NCBI RefSeq assembly: GCF_001662875.1
Contig: NZ_JPVZ01000013.1
Coordinates: 29,846 to 93,845 of the forward strand
Source: Thalassospira tepidiphila MCCC 1A03514
Lineage (GTDB): Bacteria > Pseudomonadota > Alphaproteobacteria > Rhodospirillales > Thalassospiraceae
Direction of reading: 5' to 3'
Length of the DNA stretch: 64,000 nucleotides
Shown: piece by piece, positions 8,258 through 15,915 of the stretch
Numbering within the stretch: the stretch's first letter is position 1
Layout of the letters: every line of letters begins with the position of its first letter
Program-made: the position numbers and the translations under genes
The notes under the pieces: model-generated
The model's database searches: none
Told to the model about the DNA's origin: nothing
Seen by the model: only the letters and a program-made list of their open reading frames with translations

Positions 8258-9169
8258 TTATTGGGAAATGCTGCGATATTTCGCAGGTGTCAGCCCGGTA
8301 AAGCGGCTAAACCGCGTGGTCAGATGGGCCTGACTGGAAAAGCCGGTCTCAAGTGCGATTTCGGCAACCGGCGCGCTGCCATCACGCAGCATATGCATTG
8401 CGCGTTCGATCCGGCGGCGCAGAACGAATTGATGTGGCGCTTCACCCACGGTTTTGCGGAACATGCGGGCAAAGTGATAGGCCGACAAATCAGCAACCTC
8501 TGCCAGTTCTTCAATGGTTAGCGGCTGGTCAAGGTTGGCATCGACAAAATCAAATACCCGACGTTTGATCACCGGCGACAACCCGCCGCGGACCTTGAAA
8601 CCAAGATCACGGCGCGTTGAGTAACTGCGCAGCATATGGCCCATCAAAAGCTGTCCGGCATTCGACATCGCCATCCGATCGGCGGGCACATCCCAATCAA
8701 GCGGCAGCATTGCTTGCCGCACAGTCTGTTCGATCAGCGGATCAAGGAAAAACGTCTTTTCCGGGACTTCGACCGCATTGGGTTCAATGTCAAAGGCCTC
8801 GACCACGGCGCGTTCCCAGGCGGCATGCGGAATATAAACGTGAAACAGCTCCACCTCGCCATGCACCAGCCAGTCCGATGTCAGATAGGCCGGCATCAAA
8901 CAACACCGACCGGGGCCACCGCCACTCATCGGGTCTGCGCCGATCTTGCGCTGAATGCCCGTACCGCCATTGACATAGAGGCTGATGGTGTGGTGATCAG
9001 GATCGGTATAGCGGGTCAGGACATCTGCCTTGCGCCGCCAGTGGGCCGCCGAGATGCTTTCGCCGAAATCACCCGCGCGCAACAGGTTCGCATCCCCAAT
9101 CAATTGATTGAAGACTTCAAACTTCTGATAGCGCCCGTTGGGCTGAAAGGCTGATGCGGTCTCTGCCAT
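8258..9169 (-). CDS. AraC-family transcriptional regulator (303 aa)
   Basis: The C-terminal ~100 residues are a classic AraC double helix-turn-helix: LTIEELAEVADLSAYHFARM, then FRKTVGEAPHQFVLRRRIERA, and AEIALETGFSSQAHLTTRFS. This is followed by RFTGLTPAKYR. The N-terminal ~180 residues are an unassigned sensing region. ATG at 9169 (MAETASAF) is chosen because AGGAAC lies about 6 bases upstream; the frame is open to 9376 without support. It lies 121 bp downstream of the Old Yellow Enzyme gene on the same strand. Target and effector are unknown. Confidence 0.85.
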   Translation of the reverse strand: MAETASAFQPNGRYQKFEVFNQLIGDANLLRAGDFGESISAAHWRRKADVLTRYTDPDHHTISLYVNGGTGIQRKIGADPMSGGGPGRCCLMPAYLTSDWLVHGEVELFHVYIPHAAWERAVVEAFDIEPNAVEVPEKTFFLDPLIEQTVRQAMLPLDWDVPADRMAMSNAGQLLMGHMLRSYSTRRDLGFKVRGGLSPVIKRRVFDFVDANLDQPLTIEELAEVADLSAYHFARMFRKTVGEAPHQFVLRRRIERAMHMLRDGSAPVAEIALETGFSSQAHLTTRFSRFTGLTPAKYRSISQ

Positions 9170-9290
9170 TTTCTGTTCCTGACATGAAGACCACATCATC
9201 GCATTGTGTTTTGGATTTGCAAAGCAATGCGCATGCAACCCTGACCTGTTTTGCGCAAGAATGTGAAAACGCCGCCCTTCCGCGTAACGA

Positions 9291-10508
9291 TCAAATGTCG
9301 AAATGCCGCAACCAAATCCGCGCCCGGTCCGCATCCCGCGCTTCGTAGGCGGCAAGGACCTGATCCAGATCATCAAATTCCGGCATTTTCATCCGCCCTG
9401 CCAGCGCCGTCAGTCGCATGGTGTACCATGCCGTAATGCCGCCAGCCGGCGCATGATCAAAACGGGGAAAGACCGGATCATGGTAATCATCGCGTTGCCA
9501 GATATGTGGCAGTGCGGGCTCAATTACCAAGGCACGCGCCAGTCCGACGATATCAATGACGCCGCTATTCAGCGCCTGCTCTGCCTGTGCACGGGTCTTG
9601 AAGCCACCGGTCAACATCAGGGGCTTGGTGGTAACCTTGCGGGCCCGCTTGGCAAAATTCATGAAATAAGGCCCGCCGCCAGCACCGTCAGAGGCCGCCT
9701 TTGCCCCCGGAAAATAAGTAACGCCACTGATATCGATCAGATCGATTTTGGTTTGATCAAGCGCGGTAACGACGGCCAGTGCATCATCTTCGCTTAGGCC
9801 ACCTTCCAACTGATCGGTGGCATTCAGTTTGACCGCCACGACGAAACCGTGCCCGACGGCTGCGCGCACGGCACCAATGGTTTCAAGAAGCAACCGCATG
9901 CGATTGGCAATCGACCCGCCATAGTCGTCGCGTCGCCTGTTAAACAGCGGTGAAAGGAACTGGTTAAGCAAGAAGCCATGGGCCGCGTGAATTTGCACCC
10001 CGCCAAACCCGGCCTGCTCAGCAAGCTTGGCGGTTCTTGCAAACCGGGCCGGGATTTTACGGATTTCATCATCGGTCAGTGCAGCACATTTCAGCCCCGG
10101 AAGATCAAGCGCACTCGGCCCCTTTGGCGTGCTGGTCGGGGCAAAGGCAAGTGCCCCGGCATGCCCCAGTTGTAGCCAAAGGTTACTGCCCTTTGCCGCA
10201 CCCTGCCGGGCAAGCGCACGGAACCGATTAAGGTCGGCATTGTCATCGAGCACAAGATTACCGGGCTTCTCGGCATATCCCGGTTGCGCCTGTACTTCAC
10301 CGATGATCGACACCCCCACCCCACCCTCGGCCCAGCGGCGGTAAAGCCGGTTCTGGGCTTTGGTCGGGTGGCCGGTGCCATCGCCAAGCGAGTCCGACAT
10401 TGCCGATTTCGCAATCCGGTTCTTGAGGATGACACCACTTGGCAGCTCCAATGGTCTGAATAATGGGTTTTCCAAGATCAGTGATCCTTGCGCGACGGGG
10501 ATGGCCAA
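9291..10508 (-). CDS. Old Yellow Enzyme family NADH:flavin oxidoreductase (405 aa)
   Basis: FMN-dependent (beta/alpha)8-barrel ene-reductase or dienoyl-CoA-reductase-like enzyme that reduces activated C=C bonds with NAD(P)H. Visible hallmarks are PLELPSGVILKNRIAKSAMSD near the N-terminus, the substrate-binding HAAHGFLLNQFLSPLFN followed by RRDDYGGSIANR, and PLMLTGGFKTRAQAEQALNSG and IVGLARALV for the phosphate-binding end of the barrel. There is no C-terminal Fe-S/FAD extension, so it is the short form. The start appears to be TTG at 10508, inside the 3' end of the preceding small gene (31-bp overlap), which suggests coupling. A TetR-type palindrome lies upstream of that small gene. The natural substrate is unknown; quinones, enals and nitroesters are typical. 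Confidence 0.88.
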   Translation of the reverse strand: MAIPVAQGSLILENPLFRPLELPSGVILKNRIAKSAMSDSLGDGTGHPTKAQNRLYRRWAEGGVGVSIIGEVQAQPGYAEKPGNLVLDDNADLNRFRALARQGAAKGSNLWLQLGHAGALAFAPTSTPKGPSALDLPGLKCAALTDDEIRKIPARFARTAKLAEQAGFGGVQIHAAHGFLLNQFLSPLFNRRRDDYGGSIANRMRLLLETIGAVRAAVGHGFVVAVKLNATDQLEGGLSEDDALAVVTALDQTKIDLIDISGVTYFPGAKAASDGAGGGPYFMNFAKRARKVTTKPLMLTGGFKTRAQAEQALNSGVIDIVGLARALVIEPALPHIWQRDDYHDPVFPRFDHAPAGGITAWYTMRLTALAGRMKMPEFDDLDQVLAAYEARDADRARIWLRHFDI

Positions 10509-10750
10509 TTCAAAACCAGTCCCGACAGGACATCCCCCGGTTCGGTGATGTAGGTGCCATGATTGCGTCGGCTTTCATGCAGTTCCGCCGCACTTAAATG
10601 AGATTTGTTGGGTGCGGTGGGGACAGCACGCGAAGATTTGGCGACGATGGCCTTCTGGATCGCGCGTTCATTTTGCCAGGCTTCAATGGCGGCACGCAGG
10701 TGACCGACAAGGCCCAGCGGGGCATGTTCGAAAGATGTGATCGCTTTCAT
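10478..10750 (-). CDS. Small hypothetical protein ahead of the Old Yellow Enzyme gene (90 aa)
   Basis: ATG at 10750 (MKAITSFEHAPLGLVGHLRA) has GGAGA 8 bases upstream, and the frame runs 90 codons, overlapping the start of the oxidoreductase gene by 31 bp. The product is basic and soluble, with a probable N-terminal amphipathic helix (HLRAAIEAWQNERAIQKAIV) and a polar tail. I recognise no family. Its ribosome site and promoter-proximal place argue that it is a real gene or a leader peptide controlling the oxidoreductase. An alternative start 30 bases upstream lacks a ribosome site. Confidence 0.55.
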   Translation of the reverse strand: MKAITSFEHAPLGLVGHLRAAIEAWQNERAIQKAIVAKSSRAVPTAPNKSHLSAAELHESRRNHGTYITEPGDVLSGLVLNWPSPSRKDH

Positions 10751-10783
10751 GATGAGAATCTCCAATCTGTGTTTATCCAAGAT

Positions 10784-10796
10784 TGAGGATTCCTCA
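10784..10796. promoter_or_regulatory. TetR-type operator identical in core to the one at 3384-3396
   Basis: TGAGGATTCCTCA, a 13-bp palindrome around one T, lies 34 bases upstream of the small gene that leads the Old Yellow Enzyme operon. The same 13 bases form the centre of the 21-bp palindrome beside the TetR gene. Both sites lie in promoter-position DNA, which suggests a shared repressor. Confidence 0.55.
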
Positions 10797-10836
10797 TTGA
10801 TTAATCAAACGAGAAGATCTAATCTCATCTATTAGA
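10797..10836. promoter_or_regulatory. LysR-type binding candidates in the divergent promoter region
   Basis: TTGATTAATCAA (10797-10808) is a perfect 12-bp palindrome. TCTAAT-N7-ATTAGA (10818-10836) is an interrupted dyad whose arm pattern fits LysR activators. Both are between the leftward Old Yellow Enzyme operon and the rightward LysR gene. Confidence 0.45.
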
Positions 10837-10910
10837 AAATCTCACAACATAAGTTTCGCGCTATTACTGCGAAACGCACCCATCGCGTTCCTTTTACCAA
10901 GAGGCCGATC

Positions 10911-11810
10911 ATGAATTCTCCGACAAGCGTTGTTCACAATCTTGATCTCGATCTTGCCCGGACGTTTGTCGCGATCTGCGAGACTGGCAATTTTTCACGC
11001 GCAGCCGAAAAGGTTCATCGCAGTGCGTCGGCGATCAGCCTTCAGGTCAAAAAGCTTGAAACCATGGTCGGGCGGGAATTGTTCAAACGCGAAACCCGCA
11101 AGGTCACCATGACCGAGGATGGCGAGGTTTTGCTGGGTTATGCACGGCGTTTGCTTAAACTTAATGACGAGGCGATGTCGCATTTCCATGCCCCGGAATT
11201 TGCCGGCACCGTGCGGCTGGGTGTGCCCAATGACACCGGCATCGTTGCCATTCCCGAAATCCTCAAACGGTTTGCGCAAACCCATCCGCATGTTGATATC
11301 GACGTCAATCTGGGTCCGACCCGCACCCTGCGTCAGGCCATCCATAAAGGCGATCTGGATATCGCAGTCTTCAGTTTTGATGCGGAGCTTGATCGCCAAC
11401 CGCCCATCCATGCTGAACCGCTGGTCTGGCTGGGGGCGCGTCATGGCAGTGCGATTGACAAACGCCCCCTGCCGGTATCGATGGCCGAACCCGGTTGTTA
11501 CTGGCGGACCATGGCACTGAAGGCGCTTGATGATGCCGGGGTAAATTACCGCATCGCCTATACTAGCGAGTTTTGCCAGGCACAGATTGCCGCCGTGCGC
11601 GCCGATCTGGCGATTGCGCCGCTTCCGATCAGTGTCATTTCAGATGATCTTGTGCATCTTGGCCCGTCGCACGGCCTGCCGGAAATCGGCGAATATCGCA
11701 TGACCCTGGCCAAGCGTGATGGTCATGGCGCGGTCGAGGAGGCATTGGCCGAACATGTAATTGCCGGGTTCCGCAAGATTTCCGAACGCGGCATGCGGGT
11801 GTTTGCCTGA
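10911..11810 (+). CDS. LysR-family transcriptional regulator (299 aa)
   Basis: The N-terminal winged helix-turn-helix (about residues 12-70) reads LARTFVAICETGNFSRAAEKVHRSASAISLQVKKLE, an unmistakable LysR domain. The periplasmic-binding-protein-like effector domain follows from about residue 95 (GTVRLGVPNDTGIVAIPEILKRFAQTHPHVDIDV). ATG at 10911 has AAGAGG upstream. It is divergent from the small gene and Old Yellow Enzyme operon across dyads of LysR type, so it may activate that operon as well as control itself. The effector is not known. Confidence 0.9.
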   Translation: MNSPTSVVHNLDLDLARTFVAICETGNFSRAAEKVHRSASAISLQVKKLETMVGRELFKRETRKVTMTEDGEVLLGYARRLLKLNDEAMSHFHAPEFAGTVRLGVPNDTGIVAIPEILKRFAQTHPHVDIDVNLGPTRTLRQAIHKGDLDIAVFSFDAELDRQPPIHAEPLVWLGARHGSAIDKRPLPVSMAEPGCYWRTMALKALDDAGVNYRIAYTSEFCQAQIAAVRADLAIAPLPISVISDDLVHLGPSHGLPEIGEYRMTLAKRDGHGAVEEALAEHVIAGFRKISERGMRVFA

Positions 11811-11890
11811 TCACCTAGGCATCAAAGCCCCCTGTTGTGCCCCATATAGGGCAGTCATTGCCCGCCGTGACATCACGAAACTCACGCAAT

Positions 11891-11918
11891 CACAGGTGTG
11901 AACTCAGCCACACCTGTG
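11891..11918. repeat. Perfect inverted repeat between the LysR gene and the ABC operon
   Basis: CACAGGTGTG (11891-11900) and CACACCTGTG (11909-11918) are perfect arms with an 8-base loop. No T-run follows on either strand, so it is less likely a terminator than an operator. It lies about 150 bp upstream of the ABC operon start codon and about 100 bp above the TATACT (12018-12023) that could be its -10 element. The rest of the 257-bp gap shows nothing else clear. Confidence 0.5.
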
Positions 11919-12067
11919 TTCGCCCATATGGTCGCAAAACCTGCCGCCACCCGCCCCATATGCAAGAGCGATTTTGTAACTTAAAGTTAAGAAACTGGAA
12001 ACGCGTTGTGTTTTCTGTATACTGCCCCACGAATATAAAGGCCCAATAAAACAGGGAAGGCTACACT

Positions 12068-13264
12068 ATGGGAAAACTCTCTACCCTCCTCTTCTCGGCA
12101 GCCCTTTCGACGGCTGTCGTCGCAGGCGCATCTGCACAGGAACAGGTAAAGATCGGCATGCTGCAAGGCTTCACCGGCCCGACGGAATCACTCGTCAAGC
12201 CGATGGCACTTGGCGGCGAATTGGCCATTAAGGAAGTTTCCGACAGCGGCCTGCTGCTTGGCGGGCGTGAAGTTGTTTCGGTACGCGGTGACAGTACCTG
12301 TATCGACGCAGCAGCAGCCACCGCGGCGGCTGATCGTCTTGTGACGTCTGATGGCGTTCACGGCATTAACGGTGCGACCTGCTCTGGCGCGACCACGGCC
12401 ATCCTGAACAACGTTGTCCGCGCAAACGGCATCGTGATGATTTCGCCGTCGGCAACCTCGCCGGCGCTGAGCGAAATCGAAGATGACGGTTACTTCTTCC
12501 GTACCGCACCGTCGGACGCACGTCAGGGCCAGATCATTGCTGAAATCCTTGATCGTCGCGGCATCAAATCGGCTGCGCTGACCTATACCAACAACGACTA
12601 TGGCAAGGGTCTTGCTGACGCCATTCAGGCGGCATACGAAGCAAAAGGCGGCAAAATCACCGCCGTTGCAGCCCATGAAGATGGCAAGGCCGACTATTCT
12701 GCTGAAATCGGCACACTGGCATCTGCCGGTGGTGAAGTTCTGATTGTTGCCGGTTACCTTGACCAAGGCGGCAAAGGCATCATCCAGGCATCGCTTGATA
12801 CCGGTGCGTTCGACAAGTTCGTCCTGCCGGACGGCATGGTTGGTGAAGCGCTGACCGATAACTTCGGTGATATGCTTGATGGCTCGATCGGCACCAACCC
12901 GGGTACTGACAGCCCGGGCGCGTCCATGCTGGCCGAACTGGCATCAGGCAAGGGCTTCAAGGGTGATGACCCTTATGTCCCCGAAGCATATGATGCATCT
13001 GCCCTGCTTCTGCTGGCCATGCAGTCGGCTGGTTCGACGGATAGTGCTGTCTACAAAGACCATATCCTGAAAGTTGCCAATGCACCGGGTGAGAAAATCT
13101 ATCCGGGTGAACTGGCCAAGGCGCTTCAGATCCTCGCCGATGGTGGTGACATCGACTATGTCGGTGGTACCGCGCTCGAACTGATCGAGCCGGGCGAGTC
13201 CGCTGGTAGCTTCCGTGAAACGGAAATCAAGGGCGGCAAGTGGGAAACGGAGATGTACCACTAA
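12068..13264 (+). CDS. ABC transporter substrate-binding protein, LivJ/LivK type (398 aa)
   Basis: Periplasmic receptor of a branched-chain-amino-acid-type (HAAT) ABC importer. A Sec signal peptide (residues 1-23, ending AGASA-QEQ) is followed by VKIGMLQGFTGPTE, the usual start of peripla_BP_6 proteins, then GATCSGATTAILNNVVRANGIVMISPSATSPAL and TNNDYGKGLADAIQAAYEAKGGK. Two Cys (in STCIDAA and GATCSG) could form the conserved disulfide. A GGGAAGG ribosome site precedes ATG 12068. It heads the operon with two ATPases and two permeases. Branched-chain amino acids are the usual ligand, but amides, urea or aromatic acids are also carried by this family, so specificity is open. Confidence 0.9.
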   Translation: MGKLSTLLFSAALSTAVVAGASAQEQVKIGMLQGFTGPTESLVKPMALGGELAIKEVSDSGLLLGGREVVSVRGDSTCIDAAAATAAADRLVTSDGVHGINGATCSGATTAILNNVVRANGIVMISPSATSPALSEIEDDGYFFRTAPSDARQGQIIAEILDRRGIKSAALTYTNNDYGKGLADAIQAAYEAKGGKITAVAAHEDGKADYSAEIGTLASAGGEVLIVAGYLDQGGKGIIQASLDTGAFDKFVLPDGMVGEALTDNFGDMLDGSIGTNPGTDSPGASMLAELASGKGFKGDDPYVPEAYDASALLLLAMQSAGSTDSAVYKDHILKVANAPGEKIYPGELAKALQILADGGDIDYVGGTALELIEPGESAGSFRETEIKGGKWETEMYH

Positions 13265-13294
13265 GCCGATCATCCTTTGATCGCTAACGACGCT

Positions 13295-13328
13295 GGAACT
13301 GTCAGAGACTTCGGTTTCTGGCAGTTCC
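13295..13328 (+). promoter_or_regulatory. Strong UUCG-capped hairpin between binding-protein and ATPase genes
   Basis: Fifteen-base arms (13295-13309 and 13314-13328) pair fully if two G-U pairs are allowed, around a TTCG tetraloop closed by C-G, the exceptionally stable cUUCGg type. Only TCT follows, so it is a weak terminator at most. Its place after the first gene fits a 3'-end stabiliser or partial attenuator that raises binding protein over membrane subunits. Confidence 0.7.
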
Positions 13329-13405
13329 TCTATTACCGGGCTGTCACTGCAATATTTGGTTGATCTCCCCGGTACAGAACGCATGACAAGGGTCAAAAAC
13401 TCCCA

Positions 13406-14188
13406 ATGATACGGGTCGAAAACATCGCCAAGAATTTCGGCGGCATTCAGGCAGTCGATGGCGTATCGCTATCCATTGAAAAAGGCTCCATCACCGGCCT
13501 GATCGGGCCGAATGGTGCCGGTAAAACAACATTGTTCAATATTATTGCGGGCGTCTTTCCGCCGTCTTCGGGGAAAATATTCCTTGATGACGAAGACGTA
13601 ACCCACCTTGAACCGCACGAACTTTTCCACAAGGGCCTTTTGCGAACCTTCCAGATTGCGCACGAATTCTCGACACTGAGTGTGCTGGACAATCTGATGG
13701 TGGTTCCGGGCAACCAGCCGGGCGAACAATTGCGCCATAGCTGGTTTAACTATTCCCGCGTCAAAGAAATCGAAGCCCAAAACTACGAGCGCGCGCTTGA
13801 GGTGATCGATTTCCTTGAGATTGACCATATCAAGCATGAGTTGGCGGGCAATCTTTCCGGCGGGCAGAAAAAACTGCTGGAACTGGGCCGCACCATGATG
13901 GTCGAACCCAAGATCGTCTTTCTTGATGAAGTTGGTGCCGGCGTGAACCGTACGCTGCTTAATACCATTGCGACCTCGATAAAGCGCCTCAATGAAGAGC
14001 GCGACTATACCTTCTGCCTGATCGAACATGACATGGATTTCATTGCCAGCCTGTGTGATCCCGTGATCGTCATGGCCGAGGGCAAGGTCCTGACCCAGGG
14101 TACGATCGAAGAGGTCAAGAATAACGAGGAGGTCATCGAGGCCTATCTCGGCACAGGTCGCAAGCATGAACGGAAGGTGCCGTCATGA
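13406..14188 (+). CDS. ABC transporter ATP-binding protein, LivG type (260 aa)
   Basis: First of two cytoplasmic ATPases that power the importer. Walker A GPNGAGKTT is near residue 34, the LivG-like loop LLRTFQIAHEF near residue 75, signature LSGGQKKLLELGRTMM near residue 150, Walker B KIVFLDEV near residue 170 and switch His in CLIEHDMDF near residue 208. The Walker B is followed by GAG with Val where LivG proteins usually have Pro (LDEP). The catalytic Glu is kept, so the change should be tolerated. Its stop overlaps the start of the next ATPase gene by 4 bases (ATGA). Length is normal for LivG. Confidence 0.92.
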   Translation: MIRVENIAKNFGGIQAVDGVSLSIEKGSITGLIGPNGAGKTTLFNIIAGVFPPSSGKIFLDDEDVTHLEPHELFHKGLLRTFQIAHEFSTLSVLDNLMVVPGNQPGEQLRHSWFNYSRVKEIEAQNYERALEVIDFLEIDHIKHELAGNLSGGQKKLLELGRTMMVEPKIVFLDEVGAGVNRTLLNTIATSIKRLNEERDYTFCLIEHDMDFIASLCDPVIVMAEGKVLTQGTIEEVKNNEEVIEAYLGTGRKHERKVPS

Positions 14189-14892
14189 GTTTCTTAAGCG
14201 CAACCGGCATGACCGGCGGCTATGGCGGCAGTGATATCCTTCATGACTGCACGATTACCGTTGAAAAGGGCGAGATCGCCGTTGTTGTCGGCCCCAATGG
14301 TGCCGGTAAATCAACCGCGATGAAGGCAGTGTTCGGCATGCTGAACCTGCGTGAAGGGTCGGTGGTTCTGGATGGCAAGGATATTACCAACCTCGCCCCG
14401 CAGGAACGCGTGCCCGAGGGCATGGGCTTTGTGCCCCAGAACCGCAACGTCTTCGTTTCGATGACGGTCGAGGAAAACCTCGATATGGGGGCCTTCATCC
14501 GCAAGGACGACAAGATCGAGGAAACCAAACAACAGATTTTCGATCTGTTCCCGATCCTTGGCGAAAAACGCAATCAGCCCGCAGGCGAGCTTTCCGGTGG
14601 TCAACGCCAGCAAGTGGCGGTTGGCCGGGCACTTATGACCCAGCCAAAGCTGCTTATGCTCGATGAGCCGACCGCGGGTGTTTCGCCCATCGTGATGGAT
14701 GAATTGTTCGACAAGATCGTGGAAGTCGCCAGAACCGGCGTCGCCATTCTGATGGTTGAACAAAATGCCCGTCAGGCGCTTGAGATCGCCGATCACGGGT
14801 TTGTCCTGGTGCAGGGACGCAACCGGTTCACCGATACGGGCGAAGCCCTTCTCGCCAACGAAGAAGTTCGCCGCTCCTTCCTGGGCGGCTAA
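14185..14892 (+). CDS. ABC transporter ATP-binding protein, LivF type (235 aa)
   Basis: Second ATPase of the importer, expected to dimerise with the LivG-type protein. Walker A GPNGAGKST is near residue 35, Q-loop FVPQNRNVFVSMTVEENL near residue 80, signature LSGGQRQQVAVGRALM near residue 135, Walker B LLMLDEPTAG near residue 158 and the H-loop position reads MVEQNARQ as is normal for LivF. Start ATG 14185 overlaps the preceding stop, indicating translational coupling. The usual LivF length is 233-240 aa. Confidence 0.93.
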   Translation: MSFLSATGMTGGYGGSDILHDCTITVEKGEIAVVVGPNGAGKSTAMKAVFGMLNLREGSVVLDGKDITNLAPQERVPEGMGFVPQNRNVFVSMTVEENLDMGAFIRKDDKIEETKQQIFDLFPILGEKRNQPAGELSGGQRQQVAVGRALMTQPKLLMLDEPTAGVSPIVMDELFDKIVEVARTGVAILMVEQNARQALEIADHGFVLVQGRNRFTDTGEALLANEEVRRSFLGG

Positions 14893-14904
14893 GTGGGGAC
14901 TTGA

Positions 14905-15915
14905 ATGGAAATTCTTAACGCACTCGCGCTGTTTACCAATTTTGTGGTCGTTCCGGCGACTGCCTATGGTGCACAGCTCGCCCTTGGGGCGCTTGGCGTC
15001 ACACTTATTTTCGGCATCCTGCGCTTTGCGAACTTTGCGCATGGCGAGTTGATGTCATTTGGCACCATGATCACGATTTTGGTCACTTGGTTCCTGCAAA
15101 ATATGGGCGTTTCTATCGACCCCTTCCCGACCGCCCTTCTGGCGTTGCCGATCGGGGTACTCGCCGCCATCAGCATGGCGCTTGTCATGGATCGGATGGT
15201 GTTTCGCTTTTATCGCAAGCAGCGCTCAAACCCGATTGTCTTTGCCATTGTTTCGGTCGGCGTGATGTTCCTGATTGCCGGCATTATCCGTATCGTCATC
15301 GGCCCGGCCGATCAAAGCTTTGCCGACGGGGAGCGTTTTATCATTGGCGCGATTGATTCACGCCGTGCACTTGGCCTTGATGAAGGTATTGCGATCAAGC
15401 AAAGCCAGTTGATCACGGTTGTTGTCACGGCCATTGTCGTTGCCTGGCTGTTCTGGTTCTTGCAGAAAACCCGGTCGGGCAAGGCCATGCGCGCCTATTC
15501 CGATGACGAGGATCTGGCGCTGCTGTCGGGGATCAACCCGGAACGTGTGGTGATGATCTGCTGGATTATTGCCGCGGCACTGGCGGCCATTGCCGGCACG
15601 CTGTATGGCCTTGATAAGACCTACAAGCCGTTCATCTTCTTGCAAATTCTGCTTCCGATCTTTGCAGCCACCATTCTGGGCGGCATCGGGCAACCGGTCG
15701 GCGCGATTTTGGGCGCGTTCATTGTTGCCTTCTCCGAGGTGACGGTGACCTATGCCTTCAAGAAGTTCCTGACCTATCTTGGCCCGACGGATTGGGCGCC
15801 GGACGGGCTCGTGCAACTTCTGTCGACGGACTACAAGTTTGCAGTCTCCTTCATCATTCTGGTCGCGGTTCTTCTGATCCGGCCAACCGGTATTATTCGT
15901 GGGAAAGTGATATGA
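14905..15915 (+). CDS. ABC transporter permease, LivH type (336 aa)
   Basis: Inner-membrane permease with about eight hydrophobic segments. The N-terminal part AYGAQLALGALGVTLIFGILRFANFAHGELMSFGTM is diagnostic for LivH, and GIDPERV-like LLSGINPERVVMICWIIAAALAAIAGTLYG marks the ATPase-coupling region near residue 210. The gap to the preceding gene is 12 bp. Its stop overlaps the start of the LivM-type gene (ATGA at 15912-15915). It forms the translocation pore with the LivM-type subunit. Confidence 0.92.
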   Translation: MEILNALALFTNFVVVPATAYGAQLALGALGVTLIFGILRFANFAHGELMSFGTMITILVTWFLQNMGVSIDPFPTALLALPIGVLAAISMALVMDRMVFRFYRKQRSNPIVFAIVSVGVMFLIAGIIRIVIGPADQSFADGERFIIGAIDSRRALGLDEGIAIKQSQLITVVVTAIVVAWLFWFLQKTRSGKAMRAYSDDEDLALLSGINPERVVMICWIIAAALAAIAGTLYGLDKTYKPFIFLQILLPIFAATILGGIGQPVGAILGAFIVAFSEVTVTYAFKKFLTYLGPTDWAPDGLVQLLSTDYKFAVSFIILVAVLLIRPTGIIRGKVI

